Assembly: GCA_016199665.1 (NCBI GenBank)
Contig: JACQGG010000236.1
Location: 1-5,395, forward strand
Direction: 5' to 3'
Origin: Acidobacteriota bacterium
GTDB taxonomy: Bacteria; Acidobacteriota; UBA6911; JACQSX01
Length of the DNA: 5,395 nucleotides
Positions within the stretch are counted from its first letter, which is position 1, and each line of letters begins with the position of its first letter. The notes under the pieces were generated by a model. It did no database searches. It saw only the letters and a list, made by a program, of their open reading frames with translations, and had not been told where the DNA came from. A program made the position numbers and the translations under genes. Below are positions 1 to 5,395 of the stretch, in pieces.

Positions 1-463
1 CCTCCACCCTGTCGGCCGGAATGCCCGATCCGATCAGAGTCGTAGCAATACCGCTGGAAACGGTGATGATGTAATCTGCCGAATACAGGTATTTCCAGCG
101 GCTCACCGGGCCGCGCAGCTTGAAATTGACCCGCCGCGAGAGAAGGCGAACCGGCACCCCGGCGAGACGACTCAGGAACGCCGCCACCGCGATGCCGCAC
201 GGAGTGTTGAAGTGAATGATATCCCATCTCCTCCCGGCGAGAATACGCCGCAGCGGCGCAACCAGCCCGAGCGCAAGTTCCCCGTACCGGGCAATGGGGA
301 TGAACAGAACTCCCAGGTGACGCACGCGCTGAGCAAGCAGCCCCGCTTCGGGGGCCATCAGCGCCACCTGCACACCGCGCCGATGCAACCCTCGAATCAG
401 CGTGAAGATCTGCTCCTGCCCGCCCCTCCACGCGGTCTCGTTGTCAAGGATCAAGACATTCAT
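1..463 (-). CDS. GT-B glycosyltransferase (GT4-like), N-terminal part, cut by the window edge
   Basis: The first 154 codons of a glycosyltransferase read leftward and are cut off by the window edge. The protein opens MNVLILDNETAWRGGQEQIF, a first beta strand followed by a Gly-Gly loop (residues 14-15) as in the N-terminal Rossmann domain of GT-B enzymes. It continues with DIIHFNTP at 81-88, SRRVNF at 109-114 and YIITVSSGI at 131-139, and ends in IPADRVE, where GT4 proteins usually pass into the linker before the nucleotide-sugar-binding domain. That second domain, which carries the donor site, lies outside the window, so donor and acceptor are unknown. The start at 463 fits the usual short N-terminus, and no better in-frame start was found upstream. 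The ribosome binding site is weak (AGGA only two bases from ATG). It lies 83 bases after a WaaE-type glycosyltransferase gene, so a role in lipopolysaccharide core or surface glycan assembly is likely. Confidence 0.85.
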   Translation of the reverse strand, partial: MNVLILDNETAWRGGQEQIFTLIRGLHRRGVQVALMAPEAGLLAQRVRHLGVLFIPIARYGELALGLVAPLRRILAGRRWDIIHFNTPCGIAVAAFLSRLAGVPVRLLSRRVNFKLRGPVSRWKYLYSADYIITVSSGIATTLIGSGIPADRVE

Positions 464-533
464 GGTCCTGAAGCCAAGGGCCTGCGAAGACCCTCGGTGT
501 CCGCGGGAAAAAACAACATCCGTTCTTCAGCAG

Positions 534-556
534 CGGCCGGGCCTCTTCACCGGCCG
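534..556 (-). other. GC-rich stem-loop over the stop codon of the WaaE-type gene
   Basis: CGGCCGG at 534-540 is the exact reverse complement of CCGGCCG at 550-556, leaving a 9-base loop that contains the stop codon (547-549). A run of six T on the transcribed strand (508-513) follows only after about 20 bases. It is therefore not a canonical intrinsic terminator, though it could act as a weak pause or an RNA-end stabiliser between the second and third glycosyltransferase genes. It may also be chance in GC-rich DNA. Confidence 0.25.
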
Positions 557-1299
557 TCGCGAAGCCTGCGTTCCATCTCGAGCAACTTGAGATAGCGGAA
601 GAAAACAGAAGCGCCCGCCAGAGCCGAAACAGACAGGCCGGCAAGGCCGTCCTGAAAGCCTCTTTTGAGGAGATAGCTTTTCACAAACGCGGCGGCCGGC
701 GCCGCCAGCAGATGGTATCCCCGCGTGCGAACGCCCCGCTCGTAAAAATCCTCGGCTGCCAGCCGCGAATAGCGGTCAAGCCGCTGCAGAAAATCGCTCA
801 CCGAGCGGTACGAGTAGTGAAGCAGCGGGTGAAACAACTGGCTCACCGCGCCATTGACTTCCACCGACTCGTGGAGTCGCCCGCCTCCCCAGCGACTGCG
901 CGTTCTGTCAAACAAGCGGATCTGGTAATCCGGAGACCAACTGGTATGCTCGATCCACTGATTCAAAAAGTATGTGCGCCGCCGGATGCGGTATCCGGCC
1001 GCTTCTTCCTCGGAAAGTTGAAGAATTTCGCGGCTGAGCTCGGAGGGGACGCGTTCGTCAGCGTCCAGGCTTAACACCCAGCGACAGCTCGCCTGGGCCA
1101 TTGCAAAATTTTTCTGGTCGACATAGCCCCGCCACTCTCTCTGCAGCAGGCGCACACCGCAACCACGGCAAATCTCTCCGGTGGCGTCCGAGCTGAAGGC
1201 GTCCACCACAAGGACCTCGCTGGCCCAGCAAACGCTCCGGATCGCCGCTTCTACATTGTTCTCCTCATTGAAAGTGATCAGGACTGCGGAAACGTTCAT
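547..1299 (-). CDS. GT2 glycosyltransferase, WaaE/KdtX type (lipopolysaccharide core)
   Basis: A 250-residue family 2 glycosyltransferase with a single GT-A domain, probably at the cytoplasmic face of the inner membrane. Visible motifs are the first strand SAVLITFNEENN (4-15), VVDAFSSDAT (31-40) for nucleotide binding, LSLDADERVP (77-86) with the DAD metal/nucleotide-diphosphate motif at 79-81, and RLHESVEV (141-148). The C-terminal stretch FVKSYLLKRGFQDGLAG (205-221) followed by a hydrophobic segment and FFRYLKLLE is typical of the WaaE/KdtX group and suggests membrane association. Known members add glucose or similar sugars to heptose in the lipopolysaccharide inner core; the sugar used here is inferred only. 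An in-frame ATG at 1359 would add 20 residues with no family resemblance. I chose ATG 1299 because it gives the canonical N-terminus and has an AAAGG ribosome binding site. The first 35 bases overlap the end of the preceding glycosyltransferase gene, suggesting coupled translation. Confidence 0.9.
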   Translation of the reverse strand: MNVSAVLITFNEENNVEAAIRSVCWASEVLVVDAFSSDATGEICRGCGVRLLQREWRGYVDQKNFAMAQASCRWVLSLDADERVPSELSREILQLSEEEAAGYRIRRRTYFLNQWIEHTSWSPDYQIRLFDRTRSRWGGGRLHESVEVNGAVSQLFHPLLHYSYRSVSDFLQRLDRYSRLAAEDFYERGVRTRGYHLLAAPAAAFVKSYLLKRGFQDGLAGLSVSALAGASVFFRYLKLLEMERRLRDGR

Positions 1300-2311
1300 G
1301 ATACCTTTGTGCCACTTCCTGCCGGCTGTGGAAGACCTCAATGTCCGGCCGGGCTGCAAACTGGTGGAGCAGCCGCCGCACCTGCCGGTCGGAGCGCCGG
1401 GCTGCGGACTTTTCCCGAAGGCGGGACTGCCTGCACTCCGGCCACTTCTTCAGCGCTCCCCAGAACGCCTGATAGAAAGCGAGGTCCGCCACCGCCCACC
1501 GGCTCAACAGCAGAAGCGCCAGCATGGCAACATGCTGGCAAAGCATAACGGGGTCATGGAGATTCTTCCAATGAAATAACAGGCGATTTCGAACCGCCAC
1601 AATTTCCACGTCTTGGCGCTGAAAGGCGGCGCCGATGGTCGAGCTTGCCTGGTGCCAGGCCACAGCATCGTGCTGATAGACAACTTCCCATCCCCGCTTC
1701 CATGCACGATAGGAAAAGTCGATGTCTTCCCAATGAAAGGGCGAGTACATTTCGTCAAAACCGCCCAATTGCCGGGCCGCTTCGGTTCGAAAAGCGCAGA
1801 ATCCGCCCACTGCATAGGCGGACAGGAACTTACCGGGAGCCACGGGATGCGGGCCGACTCGGCGGTCGTAATTGAAATAAACCGACCAGAAACCTTTGCG
1901 AAACGTCCCGATCTTGCCTGCGGTCGCCAGCAATCCGGCGACCGGCTCAAAAGCCCGCGCCGTCACTGCAAAAACAACGGGGTCGGAAAAAGGCCTGACT
2001 AAAGCCTCCGCAAATCCCGGAGCCACCAGAACGTCGTTGTTGAGCAGAATGGTAAACGGGAAATGAGCGGCGCCAATCCCTGCATTGCACGCCCGTGAAA
2101 ACCCTCCTCGCAAGCTCCGGGCCACGACCTGTACTGGGAGCGACTTGAGGAAATCCGGAGTGCCGTCACGGCTGGCGTCGTCGACAACAATCACCTCCAC
2201 CGCGCCTCGGCTGCCGTCCCGGTATCTCTGCGCTTCCTCAAGCAGCGGTGGAAGAAACCGCCTCAATAGCGGGAGGCCATTCCAGGTGGGAACGATGATG
2301 GAGACGTCCAT
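1265..2311 (-). CDS. GT2 glycosyltransferase, rhamnosyltransferase-like, with C-terminal membrane segment
   Basis: A 348-residue family 2 glycosyltransferase. The GT-A domain shows SIIVPTWNG (4-12), VEVIVVDDASRDGT (38-51) with the nucleotide-binding Asp pair at 44-45, GFSRACNAGI (70-79), and ILLNNDVLV (88-96), where NND at 91-93 takes the place of the metal-binding DxD. GGFCAF (169-174), GGFDEMYSPFHWEDIDFSYR (183-202) with the ED pair expected for the catalytic base, and WKRGWEVVY (204-212) follow. A hydrophobic stretch around 257-285 (VAMLALLLLSRWAV and beyond) probably sits in or on the membrane, followed by a basic tail. This layout is common in WbbL-like rhamnosyl- and related transferases that build O-antigen or other surface polysaccharide; the actual sugar is unknown. 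The start gives the canonical N-terminus but has no clear Shine-Dalgarno sequence within about 15 bases. The gene follows gpmI after 67 bases and overlaps the next glycosyltransferase gene by 35 bases. Confidence 0.9.
   Translation of the reverse strand: MDVSIIVPTWNGLPLLRRFLPPLLEEAQRYRDGSRGAVEVIVVDDASRDGTPDFLKSLPVQVVARSLRGGFSRACNAGIGAAHFPFTILLNNDVLVAPGFAEALVRPFSDPVVFAVTARAFEPVAGLLATAGKIGTFRKGFWSVYFNYDRRVGPHPVAPGKFLSAYAVGGFCAFRTEAARQLGGFDEMYSPFHWEDIDFSYRAWKRGWEVVYQHDAVAWHQASSTIGAAFQRQDVEIVAVRNRLLFHWKNLHDPVMLCQHVAMLALLLLSRWAVADLAFYQAFWGALKKWPECRQSRLREKSAARRSDRQVRRLLHQFAARPDIEVFHSRQEVAQRYHERFRSPDHFQ
1304..1308 (-). promoter_or_regulatory. Ribosome binding site deciding the start of the WaaE-type gene
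   Basis: AAAGG reads on the minus strand four bases before the ATG at 1299, inside the end of the upstream glycosyltransferase gene. It supports the shorter start over the in-frame ATG at 1359. Confidence 0.5.
1518..1539 (-). repeat. Perfect inverted repeat inside the GT2 gene
   Basis: GCCAGCATG (1518-1526) and CATGCTGGC (1531-1539) are exact reverse complements around a 4-base loop (UUGC in the mRNA). The hairpin lies within the codons for the hydrophobic segment (about residues 258-265). It would be stable in mRNA, but it may simply reflect repeated Met/Leu/Ala codons. No function is assigned. Confidence 0.4.
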
Positions 2312-2325
2312 AGTACGATATGCTG

Positions 2326-2340
2326 CTAGCCCGGGGCTAG
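2326..2340. promoter_or_regulatory. 15-base palindrome just upstream of the first glycosyltransferase gene
   Basis: CTAGCCC and GGGCTAG are perfect 7-base arms around one central base. The palindrome sits 14 bases before the GT2 start codon, where a ribosome binding site would be expected to begin but none is seen. It could be an operator-like site, or in RNA a 6-base stem with a 3-base loop. No T-run follows, so an intrinsic terminator is unlikely. The function is not established. Confidence 0.35.
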
Positions 2341-2341
2341 G

Positions 2342-2387
2342 AGCGGTCGGCTCTCGGCAGTCGGCTCTCAGCTGACCGCTACCGGCT
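2342..2387. repeat. Tandem heptamer tract (NTCGGCT type) overlapping the gpmI stop codon
   Basis: Read on the plus strand from 2346, the sequence divides into GTCGGCT, CTCGGCA, GTCGGCT, CTCAGCT, GACCGCT and ACCGGCT. These are six adjoining 7-base units, the first three closely alike and the rest decayed. The last units contain the gpmI stop (2379-2381) and its final Ser and Arg codons. The same stretch forms an imperfect inverted repeat, AGCGGTCGGCT (2342-2352) against AGCTGACCGCT (2370-2380), with one mismatch and a 17-base loop. It could fold in the transcript just after gpmI and weaken read-through into the glycosyltransferase genes, but it lacks the T-run of an intrinsic terminator. Confidence 0.6.
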
Positions 2388-3920
2388 TTCCAGCAGCGAA
2401 GATCCGGTCATCTCCGGCGGCTTCTCCAGTCCGAAGTAGTGCAGCAGGGTGGGCGCGACATCCTGCAGCGCGCATCCGCTGCGCAACCTGCCATGAAAGT
2501 CGTCGTCCACCAGGATAAATGGAACTGGGTTGGTCGTGTGAGCTGTGTGGACTCCGCCTGTGGCCGGATCGATCATCTGCTCCGCATTGCCATGATCGGC
2601 CGTCACCATCATGACGCCACCCTTCTCCCGGACCTTGCCGTAGACGCGCCCCAGACATTCGTCCACTGCTTCGACGGCGCGCCGCGCCGCGGAGATGACG
2701 CCCGTGTGTCCTACCATATCAGCATTGGCGTAATTGAGAATCACGCAGTCATCCTCCCCGGCGTCAAGCTCCGCCAGCAGCCGGTCGGTCACTTCAAAGG
2801 CGCTCATCTCCGGCTTCAGGTCATAAGTCGCCACCTTCGGCGACGGGATCAGAACGCGTCGCTCTCCCGCAAAAGGCGGCTCTTCCCCTCCGTTGAAGAA
2901 ATAAGTGACATGAGCATACTTCTCGGTTTCCGCAATCCTCAAATTCTTGAGTTGCTGCTGCGCCAGGATCTTGGCCAGAATCCGATCCAGGATAATCGGT
3001 TTGAATGCGACCGGCTGGTCAAAGGTCCGGTCATACTCGGTCAGGGTCGCGCAATTGGGGTAGAGCGACATTCGGCCAAAGGAGGTAAAATCCGGCTGGG
3101 TCAGCGCCCGGGTGAGCTGTCGCGCCCGGTCGGCCCGGAAATTGAAAAATAGGGCCGCATCCTCGGGCTGCATAGGAGCCAGCGGCTTGCCGTTTTTCAT
3201 CACCACCGAGGGAACCAGGAACTCGTCGGTGATTCCCTGATCGTAGGAACGCCGGATAGCTTCCTCAGCGCTGCTTGCGGGATTTCCCTCCCCCTCCACG
3301 ATGGCGCGGAACGCCTTCTCGGTCCGCTCCCAGCGATGGTCACGATCCATCGCATAGTAGCGCCCGCTGACCGAGGCAATGCGCCCCAGTCCCAGGTTGT
3401 CCATCCGGTCCTGCAGCGCCCGGGCAAAGGTGATTCCGGAAGTGGGCGACGTGTCGCGCCCGTCGGTAAACATATGGACATACGCCTCGCTAACGCCTGC
3501 CTTTCCAGCCGTCTCCAGAAGCGCGAACAGGTGGCGGATATGAGAATGCACTCCTCCATCCGACACCAGCCCCAGCAGGTGCAGGGATGCGTACTTGGCC
3601 GTCATCATGGACTGGGAGACTACCGGGTTGGACGCAAACCCGCCACTCTCAATGGCGCGGTCGATGCGGGTGATATCCTGGAATACGACTCTTCCGGCTC
3701 CCAGGTTCAAGTGGCCCACTTCACTGTTGCCCATTTGTCCTTCAGGCAGGCCCACGGCCGGCCCGCTCGCTCCCAGTACCGTCATCGGATAACGTTCCGT
3801 CAATAGAGCGAAATTGGGAGTCTCCGCCAGTGCCACCGCATTCCCCTCGTTCGCCTCGCAGACCCCCCACCCGTCCATGACCAGCAGAATCACCGGGCGG
3901 CGCTCTCCTCTTTTCATCAT
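2379..3920 (-). CDS. gpmI: 2,3-bisphosphoglycerate-independent phosphoglycerate mutase
   Basis: The enzyme interconverts 3- and 2-phosphoglycerate in the cytoplasm by a phosphoserine intermediate using two metal ions (usually Mn2+). At 513 residues it has the full family length. The alkaline-phosphatase-like domain is split around an inserted phosphotransferase domain. Visible are VILLVMDGWG (10-19) with metal ligand Asp16, MGNSEVGH (63-70) with catalytic Ser66, HSH at 125-127, TDGRDTSP (152-159), GRYYAMDRDHRW (186-197), FFNFRADRARQL (258-269), EKYAHVTYFFNGG (333-345), NADMVGHTG (399-407) with Asp401 and His405, TADHGNAEQM (440-449) with Asp442 and His443, and HTAHTTNPVPF (458-468) with His458/His461. 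All expected catalytic and metal residues are present. The start overlaps the eno stop as ATGA. A second ATG follows directly at 3917 and lies at better spacing (6 bases rather than 3) from AGGGAG, so the protein may begin at the second Met. The last two codons and stop lie in a heptamer repeat tract. Confidence 0.97.
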   Translation of the reverse strand: MMKRGERRPVILLVMDGWGVCEANEGNAVALAETPNFALLTERYPMTVLGASGPAVGLPEGQMGNSEVGHLNLGAGRVVFQDITRIDRAIESGGFASNPVVSQSMMTAKYASLHLLGLVSDGGVHSHIRHLFALLETAGKAGVSEAYVHMFTDGRDTSPTSGITFARALQDRMDNLGLGRIASVSGRYYAMDRDHRWERTEKAFRAIVEGEGNPASSAEEAIRRSYDQGITDEFLVPSVVMKNGKPLAPMQPEDAALFFNFRADRARQLTRALTQPDFTSFGRMSLYPNCATLTEYDRTFDQPVAFKPIILDRILAKILAQQQLKNLRIAETEKYAHVTYFFNGGEEPPFAGERRVLIPSPKVATYDLKPEMSAFEVTDRLLAELDAGEDDCVILNYANADMVGHTGVISAARRAVEAVDECLGRVYGKVREKGGVMMVTADHGNAEQMIDPATGGVHTAHTTNPVPFILVDDDFHGRLRSGCALQDVAPTLLHYFGLEKPPEMTGSSLLESR

Positions 3921-5194
3921 TGTCTCCCTGACATCTTGTAGAAACGCGCCGCGGCGCCCAGTTCTTCCTCGATGCGCAGCAGCTGGTTGTACTTGGCGAT
4001 GCGCTCCGAGCGGCTTGCAGAGCCCGTCTTGATCTGCCCGGTGTTGCTGGCCACAGTTAAATCCGCAATAAAGGGATCCTCCGTCTCGCCGGAGCGGTGA
4101 GAAATAACAGACGTATAGCCGCTGCGCGACGCCAACTGAATCGCCTCAAGCGTCTCCGTCAGAGTCCCGATCTGGTTCAGCTTGATCAGAATGGAATTTC
4201 CCACGCCCTGCTCGATTCCCTGCCGGAGTCTTTCAACGCAGGTGACGAAAATGTCGTCCCCGACCAGTTGCACCCTCGCTCCGATTTCGGCGGTCAGTTC
4301 CCTCCATCCCTTCCAGTCATTTTCCGCCAGACCATCCTCGATGGAAATAATGGGGTACTGGCGAATCCAGTCGGCGTAAAACTTCACCATTTGGGCGCTG
4401 GTCTTTTTCTCGCCGCTGGACTTTCTGAACACGTAGTGACCCTCGCTGAAGAACTCGCTGGCAGCCGGGTCCAGCGCAATGCAGATATCCTCGCCCGGCC
4501 GATAGCCGGCTTCGTCGATGGCCCGCAAAACCAGCTCGACCGCTTCTTCATTGGATTTCAAATTCGGCGCAAAGCCGCCCTCATCTCCGACCGCCGTGTC
4601 ATGGCCGCGCTTCTTCAGAACTTTCTTCAGGTGATGAAATGTTTCAACCCCCATGCGCAGAGCGTCGCGAAAACTGCCGGCCGAAACCGGCATGATCATG
4701 AACTCCTGGAAGTCCACGTTATTATCGGCATGCGCGCCGCCGTTGAGGATGTTCATCATGGGAACCGGCAATGTCACCGCCGCGGCGCCCCCCACATACC
4801 GATACAGCGGCAGCCGGTAATGCGCCGCCGCGGCGCGCGCGCAGGCCAGCGAGACACCCAAAATCGCATTGGCCCCCAGCTTTGCCTTATTGGGAGTTCC
4901 GTCCAGGTCGAGCAGCAGCTTGTCAATCTCCTGCTGGCGGCTCGCATTCTGACCGAGCATTCGCGGAGCGATCTCCTGGTTGACGTTGGCTACGGCTTTC
5001 AGCACCCCTCGGCCCAGATACCGCTTGGGATCGCCATCGCGCAACTCCAGCGCTTCATGCTCGCCCGTTGAAGCGCCGGACGGGACCGCGGCACGGCCGG
5101 TGGCACCGCTTTCCAGTTGCACTTCAGCTTCCAGCGTAGGGTTTCCGCGAGAATCCAGAATTTCCCGCGAAATCAAACGGCGGATCAACGTCAT
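3917..5194 (-). CDS. eno: Enolase (phosphopyruvate hydratase)
   Basis: Enolase dehydrates 2-phosphoglycerate to phosphoenolpyruvate in the cytoplasm with Mg2+, the step after phosphoglycerate mutase. At 425 residues it has the usual bacterial length. The N-terminal capping domain shows SREILDSRGNPT (9-20) and the mobile loop PSGASTGEHEALELRD (38-53). The barrel domain shows MNILNGGAHADNNVDFQEFM (147-166), GDEGGFAP (203-210) with the acid/base Glu205, ALDPAASEF (240-248) with metal ligand Asp242, SIEDGLAENDW (284-294) with Glu286, VGDDIFVT (311-318) with Asp313, LIKLNQIGT (336-344) with catalytic Lys338, SHRSGETED (365-373) and GQIKTG (386-391) with Lys389. All active-site residues are present. 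A strong AAGGAG ribosome binding site lies eight bases before the ATG. The gene is the first visible member of the operon and overlaps gpmI by four bases. Its 5' region is filled with heptamer repeats. Confidence 0.98.
   Translation of the reverse strand: MTLIRRLISREILDSRGNPTLEAEVQLESGATGRAAVPSGASTGEHEALELRDGDPKRYLGRGVLKAVANVNQEIAPRMLGQNASRQQEIDKLLLDLDGTPNKAKLGANAILGVSLACARAAAAHYRLPLYRYVGGAAAVTLPVPMMNILNGGAHADNNVDFQEFMIMPVSAGSFRDALRMGVETFHHLKKVLKKRGHDTAVGDEGGFAPNLKSNEEAVELVLRAIDEAGYRPGEDICIALDPAASEFFSEGHYVFRKSSGEKKTSAQMVKFYADWIRQYPIISIEDGLAENDWKGWRELTAEIGARVQLVGDDIFVTCVERLRQGIEQGVGNSILIKLNQIGTLTETLEAIQLASRSGYTSVISHRSGETEDPFIADLTVASNTGQIKTGSASRSERIAKYNQLLRIEEELGAAARFYKMSGRQ
3924..3929 (-). promoter_or_regulatory. 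Ribosome binding site of gpmI, inside the end of eno
   Basis: AGGGAG on the minus strand lies within the last codons of eno, three bases before the first gpmI ATG and six before the adjoining second ATG. Its position indicates translational coupling of gpmI to eno and mildly favours the second ATG as the real start. Confidence 0.5.
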
Positions 5195-5202
5195 GGGACC
5201 TT

Positions 5203-5208
5203 CTCCTT
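5203..5208 (-). promoter_or_regulatory. Shine-Dalgarno sequence of eno
   Basis: AAGGAG on the minus strand, with eight bases to the ATG at 5194, is the strongest ribosome binding site in the window. It fixes the eno start and fits the high expression expected of enolase. Confidence 0.85.
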
Positions 5209-5222
5209 ACCCGGCAAATGGG

Positions 5223-5292
5223 ATTTCGGAATTCGGAATTCGGAAGGCAGAGGGCGGAAGGCAGAAGGCAGAAGGCGGAAGGCAGAAGGCGG
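5223..5292. repeat. Ten in-phase heptamers upstream of eno (AATTCGG and AAGGCRG families)
   Basis: The plus strand divides without gaps into ATTTCGG, AATTCGG, AATTCGG, AAGGCAG, AGGGCGG, AAGGCAG, AAGGCAG, AAGGCGG, AAGGCAG and AAGGCGG. The first three form one family; the other seven form a second that differs at one or two positions. The tract starts about 14 bases upstream of the eno Shine-Dalgarno sequence, so it probably lies in the 5' untranslated RNA if the promoter is farther upstream. It would give a pyrimidine-rich leader in the eno mRNA. Confidence 0.9.
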
Positions 5293-5296
5293 AAGA

Positions 5297-5331
5297 TTCG
5301 ACGCTCGACGCTCGATGCTCGACGCACGGCG
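5297..5331. repeat. Heptamer tract, CTCGACG family
   Basis: The plus strand reads TTCGACG, CTCGACG, CTCGATG, CTCGACG and then a decayed CACGGCG: five adjoining 7-base units, three of them nearly identical. Four bases out of phase separate it from the preceding AAGGCRG tract, so the two families look like separate arrays placed side by side. Confidence 0.8.
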
Positions 5332-5344
5332 GCTCCGGTTTCTC

Positions 5345-5379
5345 GGATTCTGGATTCTGAATTCTGAATTCTCAATTTC
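5345..5379. repeat. Heptamer tract, GGATTCT/GAATTCT family
   Basis: The plus strand reads GGATTCT, GGATTCT, GAATTCT, GAATTCT and a decayed CAATTTC. The GAATTC core resembles the AATTCGG family in inverted orientation: 5355-5372 matches the reverse complement of 5228-5245 at 15 of 18 positions. The two GAATTC-type tracts therefore flank the inner arrays as imperfect inverted repeats. Beyond this tract, 5380-5395 is T-rich on the plus strand and holds nothing recognisable. Confidence 0.8.
5347..5375 (-). promoter_or_regulatory. Possible sigma-70-like promoter for eno within the repeats
   Basis: On the minus strand TTGAGA (5370-5375) lies 17 bases before CAGAAT (5347-5352), 5/6 and 4/6 matches to the usual -35 and -10 hexamers. 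Transcription from here would give a leader of roughly 145 bases carrying the other heptamer tracts. Because CAGAAT recurs every seven bases in this tract, the match may be fortuitous, and the true promoter could lie beyond the window. Confidence 0.2.
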
Positions 5380-5395
5380 TTCTTTCTTATTTGGA

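Noticed and set aside
506..556. Intrinsic terminator after the WaaE-type gene
   Set aside because: A GC-rich stem and a T-run are both present but about 20 bases apart, and the third glycosyltransferase gene follows on the same strand.
1300..1359. Longer start for the WaaE-type gene adding 20 residues
   Set aside because: The extension has no resemblance to the family N-terminus and deepens the overlap with the upstream gene, whereas ATG 1299 has a ribosome binding site and the canonical first strand.
2439..3152. Open frame of 237 codons on the plus strand opposite gpmI
   Set aside because: It is antisense to an intact gpmI, with no recognisable domain or ribosome binding site. It is a shadow of codon bias.
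4833..4842. Alternating GC run as a Z-DNA site
   Set aside because: Only ten bases within Ala/Arg codons of eno, which codon use in GC-rich DNA explains.
4097..5071. Long open frame (324 codons) on the plus strand opposite eno
   Set aside because: It lies wholly antisense to an intact, well-conserved enolase. Its product resembles no family, and such frames are common opposite GC-rich genes.
4980..5360. Plus-strand frame through the heptamer tracts giving a KAEGGRQ-type heptad repeat peptide
   Set aside because: Stop-free 7-base repeats read as 7-residue peptide repeats in any frame. The frame also runs antisense through the start of eno, so coding is unlikely.
5124..5375. Minus-strand frame of 83 codons through the repeats into the start of eno in another frame
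   Set aside because: It is low-complexity sequence from the repeats (LLPSAFC-type), overlaps the eno start out of frame and has no good ribosome binding site.
5223..5379. CRISPR array
   Set aside because: The units are only 7 bases long and directly adjoining, with no spacers or cas genes.

Overview
The window holds five genes, all read on the minus strand, so transcription runs from the right edge to the left. In order of transcription they are enolase (eno), cofactor-independent phosphoglycerate mutase (gpmI), a GT-A (GT2) glycosyltransferase, a second GT2 glycosyltransferase of the WaaE/KdtX type, and the N-terminal 154 residues of a GT-B (GT4-like) glycosyltransferase that runs off the left edge. 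Coding density is high, and no gap without a gene exceeds about 200 bases.

Layout: bases 5195-5395 upstream of eno hold no gene. They hold a mosaic of short tandem heptanucleotide repeats followed by a good ribosome binding site. eno and gpmI overlap by four bases (ATGA), so they are almost certainly co-transcribed and translationally coupled. They catalyse consecutive steps of lower glycolysis/gluconeogenesis (3-phosphoglycerate <-> 2-phosphoglycerate <-> phosphoenolpyruvate). A 67-base spacer follows gpmI. It holds a second, unrelated heptamer tract that runs into the last codons and stop of gpmI, and a 15-base palindrome. The three glycosyltransferase genes come next. The first two overlap by 35 bases, and the third starts 83 bases after the second. 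These three probably build lipopolysaccharide core or another surface glycan, which points to a Gram-negative envelope. The acceptors and sugars cannot be read from sequence.

Organism: GC-rich DNA, a WaaE-type glycosyltransferase and intergenic mosaics of heptamers (AATTCGG, AAGGCRG, CTCGACG, GGATTCT and NTCGGCT types) suggest an environmental Gram-negative bacterium. My recollection is that such heptamer tracts are common between genes of Acidobacteriota and similar soil lineages. That is a low-confidence inference, not something shown here.

I found no mobile-element gene, RNA gene, CRISPR array or defence system. The least ordinary content is the heptamer-repeat material in the two larger intergenic spaces. 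The genes look intact and conventional.
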